Source of the DNA: JAIBJN01 sp035762005
Lineage (GTDB): Bacteria; Actinomycetota; Thermoleophilia; Gaiellales; Gaiellaceae
NCBI GenBank assembly: GCA_035762005.1
Contig: DASTQA010000015.1
Location: 1 to 64,000, forward strand
Length of the DNA: 64,000 nucleotides
Reading direction: 5' to 3'
Shown here one piece after another: positions 36,424 through 46,658 of this stretch (positions are counted from its first letter, which is position 1; each line of letters opens with the position of its first letter). The notes under the pieces were generated by a model. The model did no database searches, was not told where the DNA came from, and saw nothing but the letters and a program-made list of their open reading frames with translations. Made by a program: the position numbers and the translations under genes.

Positions 36424-37884
36424 CTACTCGAGGCCGCCGACGTCGAGCACGACCGTCTTCAGGTCGGTCATGTCGAGCATCGTGTAGCGGCCGCCGATGC
36501 GGCCCCAGCCGGTGCGGGTGCCGGCGGCGCCGCCGAACGGCTCGTGGGCCTCCCAGTAGTCGGTCGAGTCGTTGACGACGACATTGCCGACGCGGAGGTC
36601 GTCGAGGTAGCGGAATGCCCGCCTGAGGCTCTTCGTGTAGACCGCCGCCTGCAGCCCGAGGTGGGAGTCGTTCGCCACGGCGAGGGCCTCGTCGTCGTCG
36701 GCGACGGTGATGAGCGGCACGATCGGGCCGAAGGTCTCATCCCGGTTGATGAGCGTGTCGACGCCGACGCCGTCGACGACGGTCGGCTGGTAGTAGAGCG
36801 CCGTCGGGCGTCCCTCCTCGCGCGAGCCGCCGAGCACGATCTCCGCCCCGCGCTCGACCGCGTCCTCGAGGTGGGCGTCCATCTTCCGCGCGGTCGGCTC
36901 GTTGTTCATCGGCCCGACGAGCGTCTCCTCGTCGAACGGGTCGCCGAGCTTCCAGCCCTCCGCCTCCCTGACGACGGCGGCGAGGAAGTCGTCGTGGACG
37001 CGCCGGTCGACGAGGACCCGCTCGGTGGCGCAGCACACCTGGCCGGCGCAGAAGAAGCCGCCGTAGACCGCGCCCTTGGCGGCCGCCTCGACGTCCGCGT
37101 CCGCGCAGACGACCACGGGGCCGTTGCCGCTGGCCTCGATGAGCGTGCGCTTGAGCCCGGCGGCCTGGACGATCTTCTCCGCCGTCGTGTGCGAGCCGAC
37201 GAAGCCGACGCAGTCGACGTTCTCGTCGCGGATCAGCCGCGCGCCCACCGCGCCGTCGCCGTAGACGACGTTGACGACGCCCTCCGGCAGGCCCGCGTCG
37301 GCCATGATCTGCATGAAGTTCGCCATCGCGATCGGCGTCCACTCCGAGGGCTTGACGACGACCGTGTTCCCCGCCGCGATCCCCGGCGCGATCAGCTCGA
37401 CCGGGATGAGCGTGGGGAAGTTCCAGGGCGTGATCGCCGCGTAGACGCCGTTCGGCTTGCGGAACGTGAGGATGCGCTTGTTCACGTCCTGCGAGGGGAT
37501 GACCGCCGTCTCCAGCCGCTTCACGTCCTCGGCCGCGAGGCGGAAGTTCTCGGCCGTCTCCTCGATGTCCGGGAGGGCCTCGGCGACGTACGGCTTCCCC
37601 TGCTCGAGCGAGAGCTCGTGCGCGAAGTCCTCCTTGCGCTCCTCGATCAGGTCGGCGATCCGGTGGCAGACCGCCGCCCGCTCCCAGGCCGAGCGGGCGC
37701 CCCAGGCGGGCTGCGCCTCCCGGGCGGCCCGCGCCGCGCGGGCGACGTCCCCCTCGCTCGCGTTCGGAGCCTCGGCGAGCGTCTCGCCCGTCACCGGCGA
37801 GACGATCGCGCGGGCGTCCTCGCCCGTCGCCTCGACCCACTCGCCGCCGATGAAGTTCCGCAGGGTCCTCACCGTCGTCGCCAC
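36424..37884 (-). CDS. NAD(P)-dependent aldehyde dehydrogenase (succinate-semialdehyde/aminoaldehyde type)
   Basis: 486 residues, full-length ALDH. Seen: NFIGGEWVEATGED, AITPWNFPTLIPVELIAPGIAAGNTVVVKPSEWTP, GFVGSHTTAEKI, general base in LIEASGNGPVVV (Glu in an EASGN rather than ELGGK setting), nucleophile in GQVCCATERV. GTG start with AGGAGG five bases upstream, nine bases after the aminotransferase stop. The pair fits the usual route amine to aldehyde (aminotransferase) to acid (this enzyme). Paralogue of the ALDH at 3204. Confidence 0.9.
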   Translation of the reverse strand: MATTVRTLRNFIGGEWVEATGEDARAIVSPVTGETLAEAPNASEGDVARAARAAREAQPAWGARSAWERAAVCHRIADLIEERKEDFAHELSLEQGKPYVAEALPDIEETAENFRLAAEDVKRLETAVIPSQDVNKRILTFRKPNGVYAAITPWNFPTLIPVELIAPGIAAGNTVVVKPSEWTPIAMANFMQIMADAGLPEGVVNVVYGDGAVGARLIRDENVDCVGFVGSHTTAEKIVQAAGLKRTLIEASGNGPVVVCADADVEAAAKGAVYGGFFCAGQVCCATERVLVDRRVHDDFLAAVVREAEGWKLGDPFDEETLVGPMNNEPTARKMDAHLEDAVERGAEIVLGGSREEGRPTALYYQPTVVDGVGVDTLINRDETFGPIVPLITVADDDEALAVANDSHLGLQAAVYTKSLRRAFRYLDDLRVGNVVVNDSTDYWEAHEPFGGAAGTRTGWGRIGGRYTMLDMTDLKTVVLDVGGLE

Positions 37885-37893
37885 GACAACCTC

Positions 37894-39252
37894 CTACCCG
37901 CCGAGCCCGGTCCGCTCCCAGGCCTCGTCGAGCACCTGGCGGAGGACGCCGACCATCTCGTCGAACTCCTCGGGCCCGGCGACGAGGGGCGGGGCGAACT
38001 GGGCGCAGGTCTCGCCGCGGTCGTCGAAGCGCATGTAGACGCCGAGCTCGCGGGCGCGCGGCGTGAGGAAGCCCTTGATGAGGTCGTCGCGCTCGGCCGG
38101 CGTGAACGTCTCCTTCGTCGCCTTGTCCTTCACGAGCTCGAGCGAGTAGAAGTAGCCGTCGCCGCGCACGTCGCCCACCATGGGGTGTTCCGCCAGGAGC
38201 GCGTCGCACCGCTGCCGCAGCTCCGGGCCGAGTCGCTGCGAGCGGCCGACGAGGTCCTCGCGCTCCATGATCTCGAGGTTCGCGAGCGCGACCGCGCACG
38301 AGAGCGGATGCCCGCCGAAGGTGATCCCGTGCGTGAACGCCGCCTTCGACTCGGAGAAGAACGGCTCCACGGCGCGGGGCGTCGCGACGACGGCGCCGAG
38401 CGGCGCGTACGCCGAGGTGATGCCCTTGGCGAGCGTCATCAGGTCCGGCTCGATCCCGTAGCGGGTGCAGCCGAACCAGTCGCCGACGCGGCCGAAGCCG
38501 CAGATGACCTCGTCCGCGACGAGGAGGAGGCCGTGCTCGTCGCAGATCTCGCGGACGCGCTCGAAGTAGCCGGGCGGCGGCATGATCGAGCCGGCCGAGT
38601 TCTGCACCGGCTCCATGATCACGGCGGCCACCGTCTCAGGCCCCTCGTTGACGACGATGGCGTCGATCTCGTCCGCGCAGCGGAGCGTGCACGCGGGCTT
38701 GTCCGAGCAGTACGGGCAGCGGTAGCGGTACGGCATCGGCGCGCGCAGGCAGCCCGGGAGGAGCGGCTCGAACTGCGCCCGCAGCGCCGGGCTCCCGTTG
38801 ATCGAGAGCGCGCCCAGGGTCGTCCCGTGGTACGCGCTCCGGCGGGTGACGAACTTGTGGCGCGTTGGCTCGCCGCGCAGCCGGTGGTACTGGCGCGCCA
38901 CCTTGAGCGCCGTCTCGACCGCCTCCGAGCCGCCGCCCACGAAGAAGATCCGACCGACGTCGATCGGCACGAGCTCCGAGACCCTGTCGGCCAGCTCGAG
39001 CGAGGGCGGCGTCGCAAAGCCGACCCAGTTCGTGAAGAACGGGAGTTGCTCGAGCTGGCGCTTCGCCGCCTCCGCGATCTCCGGCCACGGGCCGTACCCG
39101 ATGTTGACGCAGTAGAGGGCCGAGAGGGCGTCGAGGTAGCGGTTCCCCTCGCTGTCCCAGATGGAGCAGCCCTCGGCGCGCTCGATCACGAGCCGGCTCG
39201 CGCCCGCCGGCGTGAAGTGGCGCCACAGGTGGTCTGTCGTCACGGCCGCCAT
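37894..39252 (-). CDS. Class III (omega-amino acid/diamine) aminotransferase, PLP-dependent
   Basis: 452 residues. Moves an amino group from a terminal amine (putrescine, GABA or beta-alanine-like) to a keto acid. PLP Lys in MTLAKGITSAYAPLGA, the Asp-binding stretch LLVADEVICGFGR, and FVGGGSEAVETALKVARQY for the phosphate group. An insertion near residue 180 has four cysteines (CPYCSDKPACTLRC). Divergent from the amine oxidase at 39296 with only 43 bases between starts, so both promoters overlap. Likely operon with the ALDH downstream. Confidence 0.9.
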   Translation of the reverse strand: MAAVTTDHLWRHFTPAGASRLVIERAEGCSIWDSEGNRYLDALSALYCVNIGYGPWPEIAEAAKRQLEQLPFFTNWVGFATPPSLELADRVSELVPIDVGRIFFVGGGSEAVETALKVARQYHRLRGEPTRHKFVTRRSAYHGTTLGALSINGSPALRAQFEPLLPGCLRAPMPYRYRCPYCSDKPACTLRCADEIDAIVVNEGPETVAAVIMEPVQNSAGSIMPPPGYFERVREICDEHGLLLVADEVICGFGRVGDWFGCTRYGIEPDLMTLAKGITSAYAPLGAVVATPRAVEPFFSESKAAFTHGITFGGHPLSCAVALANLEIMEREDLVGRSQRLGPELRQRCDALLAEHPMVGDVRGDGYFYSLELVKDKATKETFTPAERDDLIKGFLTPRARELGVYMRFDDRGETCAQFAPPLVAGPEEFDEMVGVLRQVLDEAWERTGLGG

Positions 39253-39295
39253 GAGATAGTCGGCCCGGATTCAATCAGGCCGCGAGGGACGCTGC

Positions 39296-40486
39296 ATGGA
39301 CCAGCTCGAGGCGATCGTCGTGGGAGCCGGGCTCTCCGGCCTCACGGCCGCGAGGCGGCTCGCCCGAGCCGGGACGAGTGTCGCCGTGCTCGAGGCGCGG
39401 GAGCGGGTGGGTGGCCGGGCCTGGCGCCTCGACGTCGGCGGGCTCCCCTTCGACGCCGGCTGCGAGGCGCTCTGGGACACCCACGTCCGCCTGCTCACCC
39501 TCGCCGGGGAGCTGGGCGTCGCCGTCCACGCGGGGAGGCCCTGGGCCGGGCACGGCAAGCCGTCGCCGCCGCTCCTCGTGGCCCTCGCCGCCGAGATCGC
39601 CGGGCTGGCGGCGCGGGTCGACCCTGCTCACCCGGAGGAGCTGGACGGCGCCGGCGCACTCGACGCCGTGACGCTCGGTGCGTGGCTCGTGGAGCACGGC
39701 GCCGACGCGGAGACGCTCGCGCTCGCCGAGACGCGCTACGCCGTCGCCTCCTCGAGCGTCCCGATCGCCGAGATGTCCCTGCTCGCCTACGCGGCCAAGC
39801 TGGCGGCCGGGGCGGCGCCGGACGCGCCCGCGCTGCGTCTCGAAGGCGGGCCGAGCGCGCTGGCCGAGCGCCTCGCCGACGGGCTCGACGTGCGCCTCGG
39901 CGCCGAGGTCGTGGCCGTCGAGGAGGCGTCCGCGGGCGTACGGGCGCGGCTCAGGGACGGAACCGAGCTGCACGCGCGCCGGGCGGTCGTCGCCCTCCCG
40001 CTCACGCTCCAGCGCTCGCTGCGCTTCGACCCTCCGCTCCCGGCCCACCGGCGGGCCGCGCTCGCCGAGGCCCGCTACGGCGACGCGGTCAAGGCCGGCT
40101 TCGCCTTCGACGCACCGCCCGCCCGCGAGCTGCCCGAGCTGACGCCGGCAGGCGTCCTCTACCGGCCCGACCCCGGCGTGCCCCTCCTCGCCCTCTTCGC
40201 CGGCGCCGGGGCTGCGGGCCGCGCCCGCGCAGAGCCGCGGGCGCTCTTCGCGACCGCGGAGCGGCCGCGCTCGATCTCGGTCGTGGACTGGACCGCCGAC
40301 CGCTACGCGCGAGGGAGCTACCTCATCTTCGGCGCCGGCCAGCTGACCTCGTGGGGGCGGCGCCTCGCGGAGCGCCACGGGCGCGTCCACTTCGCCGGCG
40401 CCGAGGCCTCCGACCTGCCGAGCTTCATGGAGGGCGCCGTGCGGGCGGGCGAGCGGGCCGCGGACGAGGTGCTCGCGGCGGGGTAG
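39296..40486 (+). CDS. FAD-dependent amine oxidase-family protein
   Basis: 396 residues. N-terminal FAD Rossmann motif IVVGAGLSGLTAARRLARAG followed by VLEARERVGGRA, the flavin monoamine oxidase signature; C-terminal FAD contacts in GRVHFAGAEASDLPSFMEGAVRAGERAADEVL. Substrate-side residues cannot be judged. Probably oxidises a primary or secondary amine, in keeping with neighbours. A TTCAAT hexamer 20 bases before the ATG and GAGGGACG give a short leader. Its TAG stop forms the first half of the putative -10 of the next gene. Confidence 0.87.
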   Translation: MDQLEAIVVGAGLSGLTAARRLARAGTSVAVLEARERVGGRAWRLDVGGLPFDAGCEALWDTHVRLLTLAGELGVAVHAGRPWAGHGKPSPPLLVALAAEIAGLAARVDPAHPEELDGAGALDAVTLGAWLVEHGADAETLALAETRYAVASSSVPIAEMSLLAYAAKLAAGAAPDAPALRLEGGPSALAERLADGLDVRLGAEVVAVEEASAGVRARLRDGTELHARRAVVALPLTLQRSLRFDPPLPAHRRAALAEARYGDAVKAGFAFDAPPARELPELTPAGVLYRPDPGVPLLALFAGAGAAGRARAEPRALFATAERPRSISVVDWTADRYARGSYLIFGAGQLTSWGRRLAERHGRVHFAGAEASDLPSFMEGAVRAGERAADEVLAAG

Positions 40487-40489
40487 ATT
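40484..40489 (+). promoter_or_regulatory. -10 hexamer TAGATT of the MFS gene, overlapping the preceding stop codon
   Basis: TAGATT with 6 bases to the GTG at 40496; the TAG is also the stop of the amine oxidase gene (40484-40486). Confidence 0.5.
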
Positions 40490-40495
40490 CGCCCC

Positions 40496-41658
40496 GTGCG
40501 CCGCCTCCTCCCCCTCGTCAGCGCGACCGTCCTCCTCGAGTCGACCTTCTTCGCGGTCCTCGCGCCGCTCCTCCCGTACTACGAGGAGGAGTTCGGCCTC
40601 TCGACCTCGGCCCTCGGCGCGCTCTCGGCCGTCTACGCGCTGGGCGGGCTCGCCGGCGCGCTCCCGAGCGGGCTCTTCGCCGTCCGCGTCGGCGTGAAGC
40701 CGACGGTGCTGAGCGGGCTCGCCGTCATCGTCGTCACGAGCGTCACGTTCGGCTTCGCGGACGGCGCCTGGGTCCTCTACGCGGCCCGCTTCGGCCAGGG
40801 CGTGGGGAGCGCCTTCGCCTGGACGGGCGGGCTCGCGTGGCTCATCGCCGCCGCGCCGAGGGAGCGCCGCGGCGAGCTGATCGGCATCGCCATGGGCGCC
40901 GCCATCGCCGGCGCGCTCCTGGGGCCGGTCCTCGGCGGCGCCGCCTCGCTCGCCGGGCCCGAGCCCGCGTTCGCGGCCGTGGCGGCCGTCGGCGTGGCGC
41001 TCGGCGCCTGGGCGTGGGCGACGCCGGCCTTCCGGCCCGCCGAGGAGCCGCAGCCGCTGCGCGCGCTTCGCCGCGCCCCCCGCGTCCGCGAGGTCGTCTC
41101 CGGCTTCTGGCTCGTCTCACTCGCGGCCTTCCTCCTCGGGGTCATCGCGGTGGTCGCCCCGCTCCGACTCGACGACCTCGGCTGGGGCGCGGTGGGCATC
41201 AGCGCCGCGTTCCTCGTCTCGGCGGGGATCGAGGCGGCGCTCAGCCCCTTCATCGGCCGCTGGTCCGACCGGTACGGGCGGCTCGCCCCGGTTCGCGCCG
41301 GGCTCGTGGCCGCGATCGGCGTCTCGGTCGTGCTCCCGTGGATCGACTCCCGCTGGCCGTACCTGCTCCTCGTCGTCGCGGCCGGCGTCGCCTACGGCGT
41401 GAACTGGGTGCCGGGAACGGCGCTCCTCTCGGACGGCGCGGAGAAAGCCGGGCTCGACCAGGGGTTCGGCTTCGCGCTCCTCAACGTCGCCTGGGCGCCC
41501 GCGAACGTCGTCGGCGCCGCCCTCGGCGGGACGCTCGCCCAGGTCGCCGGCGACGCGGCCGCCTACCTCGTGGCGGCCGCCCTCTGCCTCGTCACGCTCG
41601 CGACCGCCCAGCGGACGCTGCTCGGCCGCGCCGCCGCCCCCGAGACGGGACCCGCGTA

Positions 41659-41659
<1 letters not shown>
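40496..41659 (+). CDS. MFS transporter
   Basis: 387 residues, about twelve helices. Seen: LLPLVSATVLLESTFFAVLAPLLPYYEEEFGLSTSALGALSAVYALGG, RFGQGVGSAFAWTGGLAWLIAAAPRERRGELIGIAMG and a second half beginning VSGFWLVSLAAFLLGVIAVVAPLRLDDLG. Located between an amine oxidase and a deacetylase, so an amine or its product is a reasonable guess for substrate. The stop TAG shares its G with the next gene's GTG (TAGTG), so it is coupled to the deacetylase-like gene. Confidence 0.88.
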
Positions 41660-42749
<1,090 letters not shown>

Positions 42750-42753
<4 letters not shown>

Positions 42754-43313
42754 GGTTGCTCGTGATCGCCGTCGTGCTCGCGCTCGTCGCCGCTGCCTGC
42801 GGCTCCGGCGAGGCCGCGCCCCCGGCTGCGCCGCCCACGCTCGGCGCCGCCTCGCTCCCCGAGCTTGACAGCCGCGCCCGTACGCTCGACGCCGCCTCGC
42901 TCGCGTCCGACTCGCTCGCGCCGGCGGCGCTCGAGGAGCTGCTCGGCGAGGTGGGCTACCTCACGGGCCGCGAGCGCGAGTTCTCGGGGAAGACGACGAC
43001 GTTCGACCACGTCGTCGCGCGCTCGCTCGTCTTCGCCACCCCGGAAGGGGCTGACGCGTACCTCGGCTGGCTGCGGGGCCACGGCGACGACGTGCTCGGC
43101 CGCGCCGCCCCGGCGGCGGTCGCGCCACCCGCCCCCGGTGGCGTCGTCTTCACGCTGGCGCGCTGCGGGACGTGCAAGAAGGAGCTGCCGACCTTCCTGG
43201 CCGGCTGGCGGCGGGGCGCGACCGTCCTCACGCTCCTCGCCGCCGGCTCCGGCGTCAACCCGGAGCGCTTCACGGCGCTCGTGGACGAGCTCGACGGGGC
43301 GGCCTCGGCATGA
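42750..43313 (+). CDS. Lipoprotein with CGTC motif, function unknown
   Basis: 187 residues. Signal MRLLVIAVVLALVAAACGSG with lipobox VAAAC, hence Sec-exported and lipid-anchored. A proline/alanine linker leads to a helical part (LEELLGEVGYLTGREREFSGKT, DHVVARSLVFATPEGADAYLGWLRGHGDDVLG), then VVFTLARCGTCKKELPTFLAGW, where CGTCKK resembles a thioredoxin-type CxxC after a beta strand. Whether it is redox-active is unknown. Overlaps both neighbours by 4 bases (GTGA, ATGA), so it is locked between a deacetylase and an amidase gene, which is unusual for a lipoprotein. Confidence 0.72.
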
Positions 43314-44155
43314 GCGCGCCGGTCCGGATCGCCTGTCGACAGCTCGCCCCCACGGTCGGCGACCTCGAGGGCAACCGGGCGCTGACGCGCGCGGCCGTCC
43401 GCGAGGCCGTGGACGCGGGCGCCCGGCTCGTCGTCCTTCCGGAGCTCTCGACCTCGGGCTACGTCTTCGAGTCCGCCGCCGAGGCGCGGGCCTGTGCCGA
43501 GCCCGCCGACGGCCCGAGCCTCGCCGCCTGGGCGGAGGAGGCGGCCCGCGGCGAGGCGACCGTCGTCGGCGGCTTCTGCGAGCTGGGCGAGGACGGCCTC
43601 CTCCACAACTCCGCGGCCGTCGTCGAGGGCGGCGGCGTCCTCGCCGTCTACCGCAAGCTCCACCTCTGGGACCGCGAGCAGCTCGTGTTCGAGCCCGGCT
43701 CGGAGCCGGCGCCGGTCGTCGAGACGGGCGTCGGGCGGATCGGCGTCGGCGTCTGCTACGACCTCAACGTCCCGGAGGTGGCGCGCGGGCTCGCTCTCGC
43801 GGGCGCCGACGTGATCGCGCTGCCGACGAACTTCCCGCGCTTCCCGCGCCCGCAGGGCGAGCGGCCGATGGAGATCACCCTCGCCATGGCCACGGCCCAC
43901 CTGAGCCACGTCTTCCTCGCCGTCTGCGACCGCTGCGGGCCCGAGCGGGGCGTCGAATGGGTCGGCGCGAGCGTCGTCTGCGACGAGTGGGGCTGGGTGC
44001 TCGCCGGCCCGCCCGAGGGCTTCGGCCCGGGCCTCGTCGTCGCCGACTGCGACCTTTCCCGGGCACGGGAGAAGGCCTGGAACGAGCGGAACGACGTCCT
44101 CGGCGACCGCCGGCCGGAGCTCTACCGGCTGGGCGAGCGCACGCCCGCTCGCTGA
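43310..44155 (+). CDS. Carbon-nitrogen hydrolase (nitrilase superfamily)
   Basis: 281 residues. Catalytic triad visible: Glu in VVLPELSTSGYVF, Lys in VYRKLHLWDRE, Cys in GVGVCYDLNVPE. This superfamily includes N-carbamoylputrescine amidase, omega-amidase and other amidases; context with polyamine genes makes an amide derived from amine breakdown plausible, but the substrate pocket cannot be read. ATG overlaps the lipoprotein stop. Its last 34 bases overlap the end of the convergent flavoprotein gene. Confidence 0.9.
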   Translation: MSAPVRIACRQLAPTVGDLEGNRALTRAAVREAVDAGARLVVLPELSTSGYVFESAAEARACAEPADGPSLAAWAEEAARGEATVVGGFCELGEDGLLHNSAAVVEGGGVLAVYRKLHLWDREQLVFEPGSEPAPVVETGVGRIGVGVCYDLNVPEVARGLALAGADVIALPTNFPRFPRPQGERPMEITLAMATAHLSHVFLAVCDRCGPERGVEWVGASVVCDEWGWVLAGPPEGFGPGLVVADCDLSRAREKAWNERNDVLGDRRPELYRLGERTPAR

Positions 44156-46047
44156 ACGGCCTCGCGCCCCGCGAGCGTCCCCTCGAGGATCGCCTCCTCG
44201 AGCCCGCGCGGGCCGAGGCAGTCGCCGACCTCGGTGACGTGGAGGCCGCGACCGGCGAGACCCTCGGCGAGCCTCCGCTCCGGGACGCGCCCGAGGGCGA
44301 GCACGAGGAGGTCGGCGGCGAGCTCCGACTCGAGCTCCGGCGCGAAGAGGTTCCCGAAGCGCACGCGGCCGCGTCCGGCGGCCACGAGCTCGAGGTGGTG
44401 CTCGACGCGGACGCCCGCCCGGTAGAGGCGGGCCGCGTAGACGTTGCGCTGATACTGGTGCAGCGTCTCGCCGAGCGCGGCCGAGCCCACGGCGAGGGTC
44501 ACCTCGTTCCCGGCGGCGTCGAGCAGCTCGGCGCACGCGAGCCCGGCTGCGTCCCCGCCCCAGTCCGCGACGACGACCCGGCGCCCTCGCGGGCGCGGGC
44601 CCGCGAGCACCTCCCACGCCTGCACGACCTCGACGTCGGCGAGCTCGAGCCCGGGCTCGTATGGCCGCGCCCCGGTCGCGACGACGACGGCGTCCGGCTC
44701 GACCGCTGTCACCTCCTCCGGGCCGGCCTCGGCGCCCAGGCGCACCTCGACGCCGCCGGCGTCGAGGAGCCGCTCGTAGTTGCGGGCGAGCGAGCGTGCC
44801 GTCTCGGCGTGCGCGGGCGCCGCGCCCGCGAGCGCGAGCTGGCCGCCGAGGCGGGCCTCGCGCTCGAGGAGGACGACCGCGTGCCCGGCGGCTCCGGCCG
44901 CGGCGGCGGCGGCGAGCCCCGCGGGCCCGCCTCCGACGACGACGAGCCGCCGCCTCTCCCCGGCGCGCGCCGGCGGCGCCATCGTCCGCTCCCGCCCGGT
45001 GCGAGGATTCTGCGCGCAGGCGATCGGCAGGCCCGCGTGGTAGCGGGCGATGCACGCGTTGCAGCCGATGCAGCGGAGGATCTGGTCGAGGGCGCCCTCG
45101 CGGGCCTTGCGCGGGAGGTCCGGGTCCGTGATCAGCGCGCGCGTCATCCCCGCGGCCTCGCAGCGGCCCTCGCCGATCAGCCTGTCCGCCTCGACCGGAT
45201 CGACGACGCGCGAGGTGGCGACGAGCGGCGGGCCGACGCGGAACGGCGCCGTCAGCGCGGCGACGGCGTTCTCCGGGATCGGCGGCGGCGGCACGATCCC
45301 GCTCGAGCCGCGGTAGGTCGAGGAGCCCCCGAGCGCCACGCTCACGTAGTCGACGTGTCCGGCGACCGCCGGGACGACCGCACGGGCCGCCTCGGAGTCC
45401 GCGGAGAGGCGAACGCCGAGGGCGAGCCCGGGCGCCGACTCCCGCACCGCCTCGAGCACCGTGATCAGGAAGCGGGCGGGCTCGGCCCAGGCGTCGTCAC
45501 GGCGGTTGAGCTCCGTCGTGAAGAACTGCGCCGCGAGGTACTCGTGCGCCGCCGAGACCTCCACCCCGTCGAGGCCGGCCTCGGCCGCAAGCGCGGCCGA
45601 GCGCGCGTAGCCGGCCACGATCGCGAGGATCTCGTCCTCCGCGAGCGCGCGCGGCTCGACGTGGAAGCGCAGGCTCGGGACGGCCGAGGGCGCGAGCGCG
45701 GGCGGGCGGGGTGGGCCCGCGATCTGCTCGCGCCCGCCGTGGAAGAGCTGGACGAAGAGCCTCGTCCCGTGCCGGCGCACGGCCCCGCTCACCCGCGCGA
45801 GCGCGGGCACGATCTCCTCGCGGAAGCCGGCGAGTGTGTGCGGCGTCAGGAGCCCCGAGGCGTGCACGGCCGTGGCCTCGAGCACGATGAGCCCCGTGCC
45901 GCCCCGCGCCCGCGCCTCGTGGTAGGCGACGAAGTCGTCCGTCGGCAGGTGGTCGTGGACGAGCGTCGTCTGGTGCGCGGTCGAGACGATCCGGTTCGGC
46001 AGCTCGACGGGGCCGACGCCGAGCGGGCTGAAGAGCCGCTCAAGCAC
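44122..46047 (-). CDS. FMN/FAD/4Fe-4S oxidoreductase, trimethylamine dehydrogenase / dienoyl-CoA reductase family
   Basis: 641 residues. Residues 1-330 form an Old-Yellow-Enzyme barrel (LFSPLGVGPVELPNRIV, VQLFHGGRE, DGVEVSAAHEYLAAQFFTTELNRRDDAW). The 4Fe-4S binding site is CIGCNACIARYHAGLPIAC near 340. The second half has two nucleotide-binding folds (VVVGGGPAGLAAAAAAGAAGHAVVLLEREARLGGQL; VVVADWGGDAAGLACAELL). Members demethylate methylated amines or proline betaines or reduce enoyl-CoA; amine-rich context favours the former. Overlaps the thioesterase gene upstream by 8 bases. Confidence 0.9.
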   Translation of the reverse strand: MLERLFSPLGVGPVELPNRIVSTAHQTTLVHDHLPTDDFVAYHEARARGGTGLIVLEATAVHASGLLTPHTLAGFREEIVPALARVSGAVRRHGTRLFVQLFHGGREQIAGPPRPPALAPSAVPSLRFHVEPRALAEDEILAIVAGYARSAALAAEAGLDGVEVSAAHEYLAAQFFTTELNRRDDAWAEPARFLITVLEAVRESAPGLALGVRLSADSEAARAVVPAVAGHVDYVSVALGGSSTYRGSSGIVPPPPIPENAVAALTAPFRVGPPLVATSRVVDPVEADRLIGEGRCEAAGMTRALITDPDLPRKAREGALDQILRCIGCNACIARYHAGLPIACAQNPRTGRERTMAPPARAGERRRLVVVGGGPAGLAAAAAAGAAGHAVVLLEREARLGGQLALAGAAPAHAETARSLARNYERLLDAGGVEVRLGAEAGPEEVTAVEPDAVVVATGARPYEPGLELADVEVVQAWEVLAGPRPRGRRVVVADWGGDAAGLACAELLDAAGNEVTLAVGSAALGETLHQYQRNVYAARLYRAGVRVEHHLELVAAGRGRVRFGNLFAPELESELAADLLVLALGRVPERRLAEGLAGRGLHVTEVGDCLGPRGLEEAILEGTLAGREAVQRAGVRSPSR

Positions 46048-46426
46048 GCTCGAGCGCGGCCCGCTCGTCGGCCGTGAGCGGGCGCGAGCGGCCCGTCTCG
46101 CGGTCGCGGGCGACGAGGACCGCCTCGGCCTCGGCGGCCGCCTCCCCGGCCCGCGTCCGGATCCGCTCGCGCGTGCGGACGCTCGCCGTCCCGAGGGAGT
46201 CGAGGCCGCACGTCGCGATCACCCGGTCGTCGTCGAGCGTCAGCTCGCGGCGGAAGTCGATCGCCACGCGGGCGACGACGTAGCCCCAGAGGTCGCCGTC
46301 GGCGCCGAGGGCGCGCTCGAGCCACTCGTCCCGCACCTCCTCGAGGTACGTCAGGTAGACGGCGTTGTTGACGTGCCCGTACGGGTCGAGGTCGTTCCAG
46401 CGGATCTCGATCTCCTTCTCGTGCAC
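46040..46426 (-). CDS. Acyl-CoA thioesterase, 4HBT hotdog family
   Basis: 128 residues, the standard length for a single hotdog domain. Signature IRWNDLDPYGHVNNAVYLTYLEEVRDEWL contains the catalytic Asp of the 4-hydroxybenzoyl-CoA thioesterase/YbgC group. GTG 46426 is preferred over an ATG at 46507, since a TACTAT -10 lies at 46463-46458, giving a leader of about 25 bases. It is the first gene of an operon with the flavoprotein. A link between a thioesterase and an OYE-type enzyme weakly supports a CoA-thioester pathway as an alternative to amine metabolism. Confidence 0.85.
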   Translation of the reverse strand: MHEKEIEIRWNDLDPYGHVNNAVYLTYLEEVRDEWLERALGADGDLWGYVVARVAIDFRRELTLDDDRVIATCGLDSLGTASVRTRERIRTRAGEAAAEAEAVLVARDRETGRSRPLTADERAALERA

Positions 46427-46457
46427 GGTGGCGAGTTGCCCGCGTCGGGGGGCGGTG

Positions 46458-46463
46458 ATAGTA
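46458..46463 (-). promoter_or_regulatory. -10 hexamer TACTAT of the thioesterase-flavoprotein operon
   Basis: TACTAT on the minus strand, 31 bases before the GTG at 46426. A TTGCGG about 19 bases upstream could be the -35. Confidence 0.5.
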
Positions 46464-46658
46464 CCCCTCCCCCGTGACCCGTCCGCAAGCAGCGCTCCTT
46501 CCGGCACGCCTTCGGCACGAAGCGCCCGCCCTCTGCGCGCCGACGCTCGTTACGCTCGAAAGCGGGTGGAGGCACGGGGTGGCCCCGGAGCAGGCGGCTT
46601 CCCCCGGTCGCCGCCGCGAGCCGCGGCCCGACGACCGCAGCCGGGCCGGCGCCTAGCC

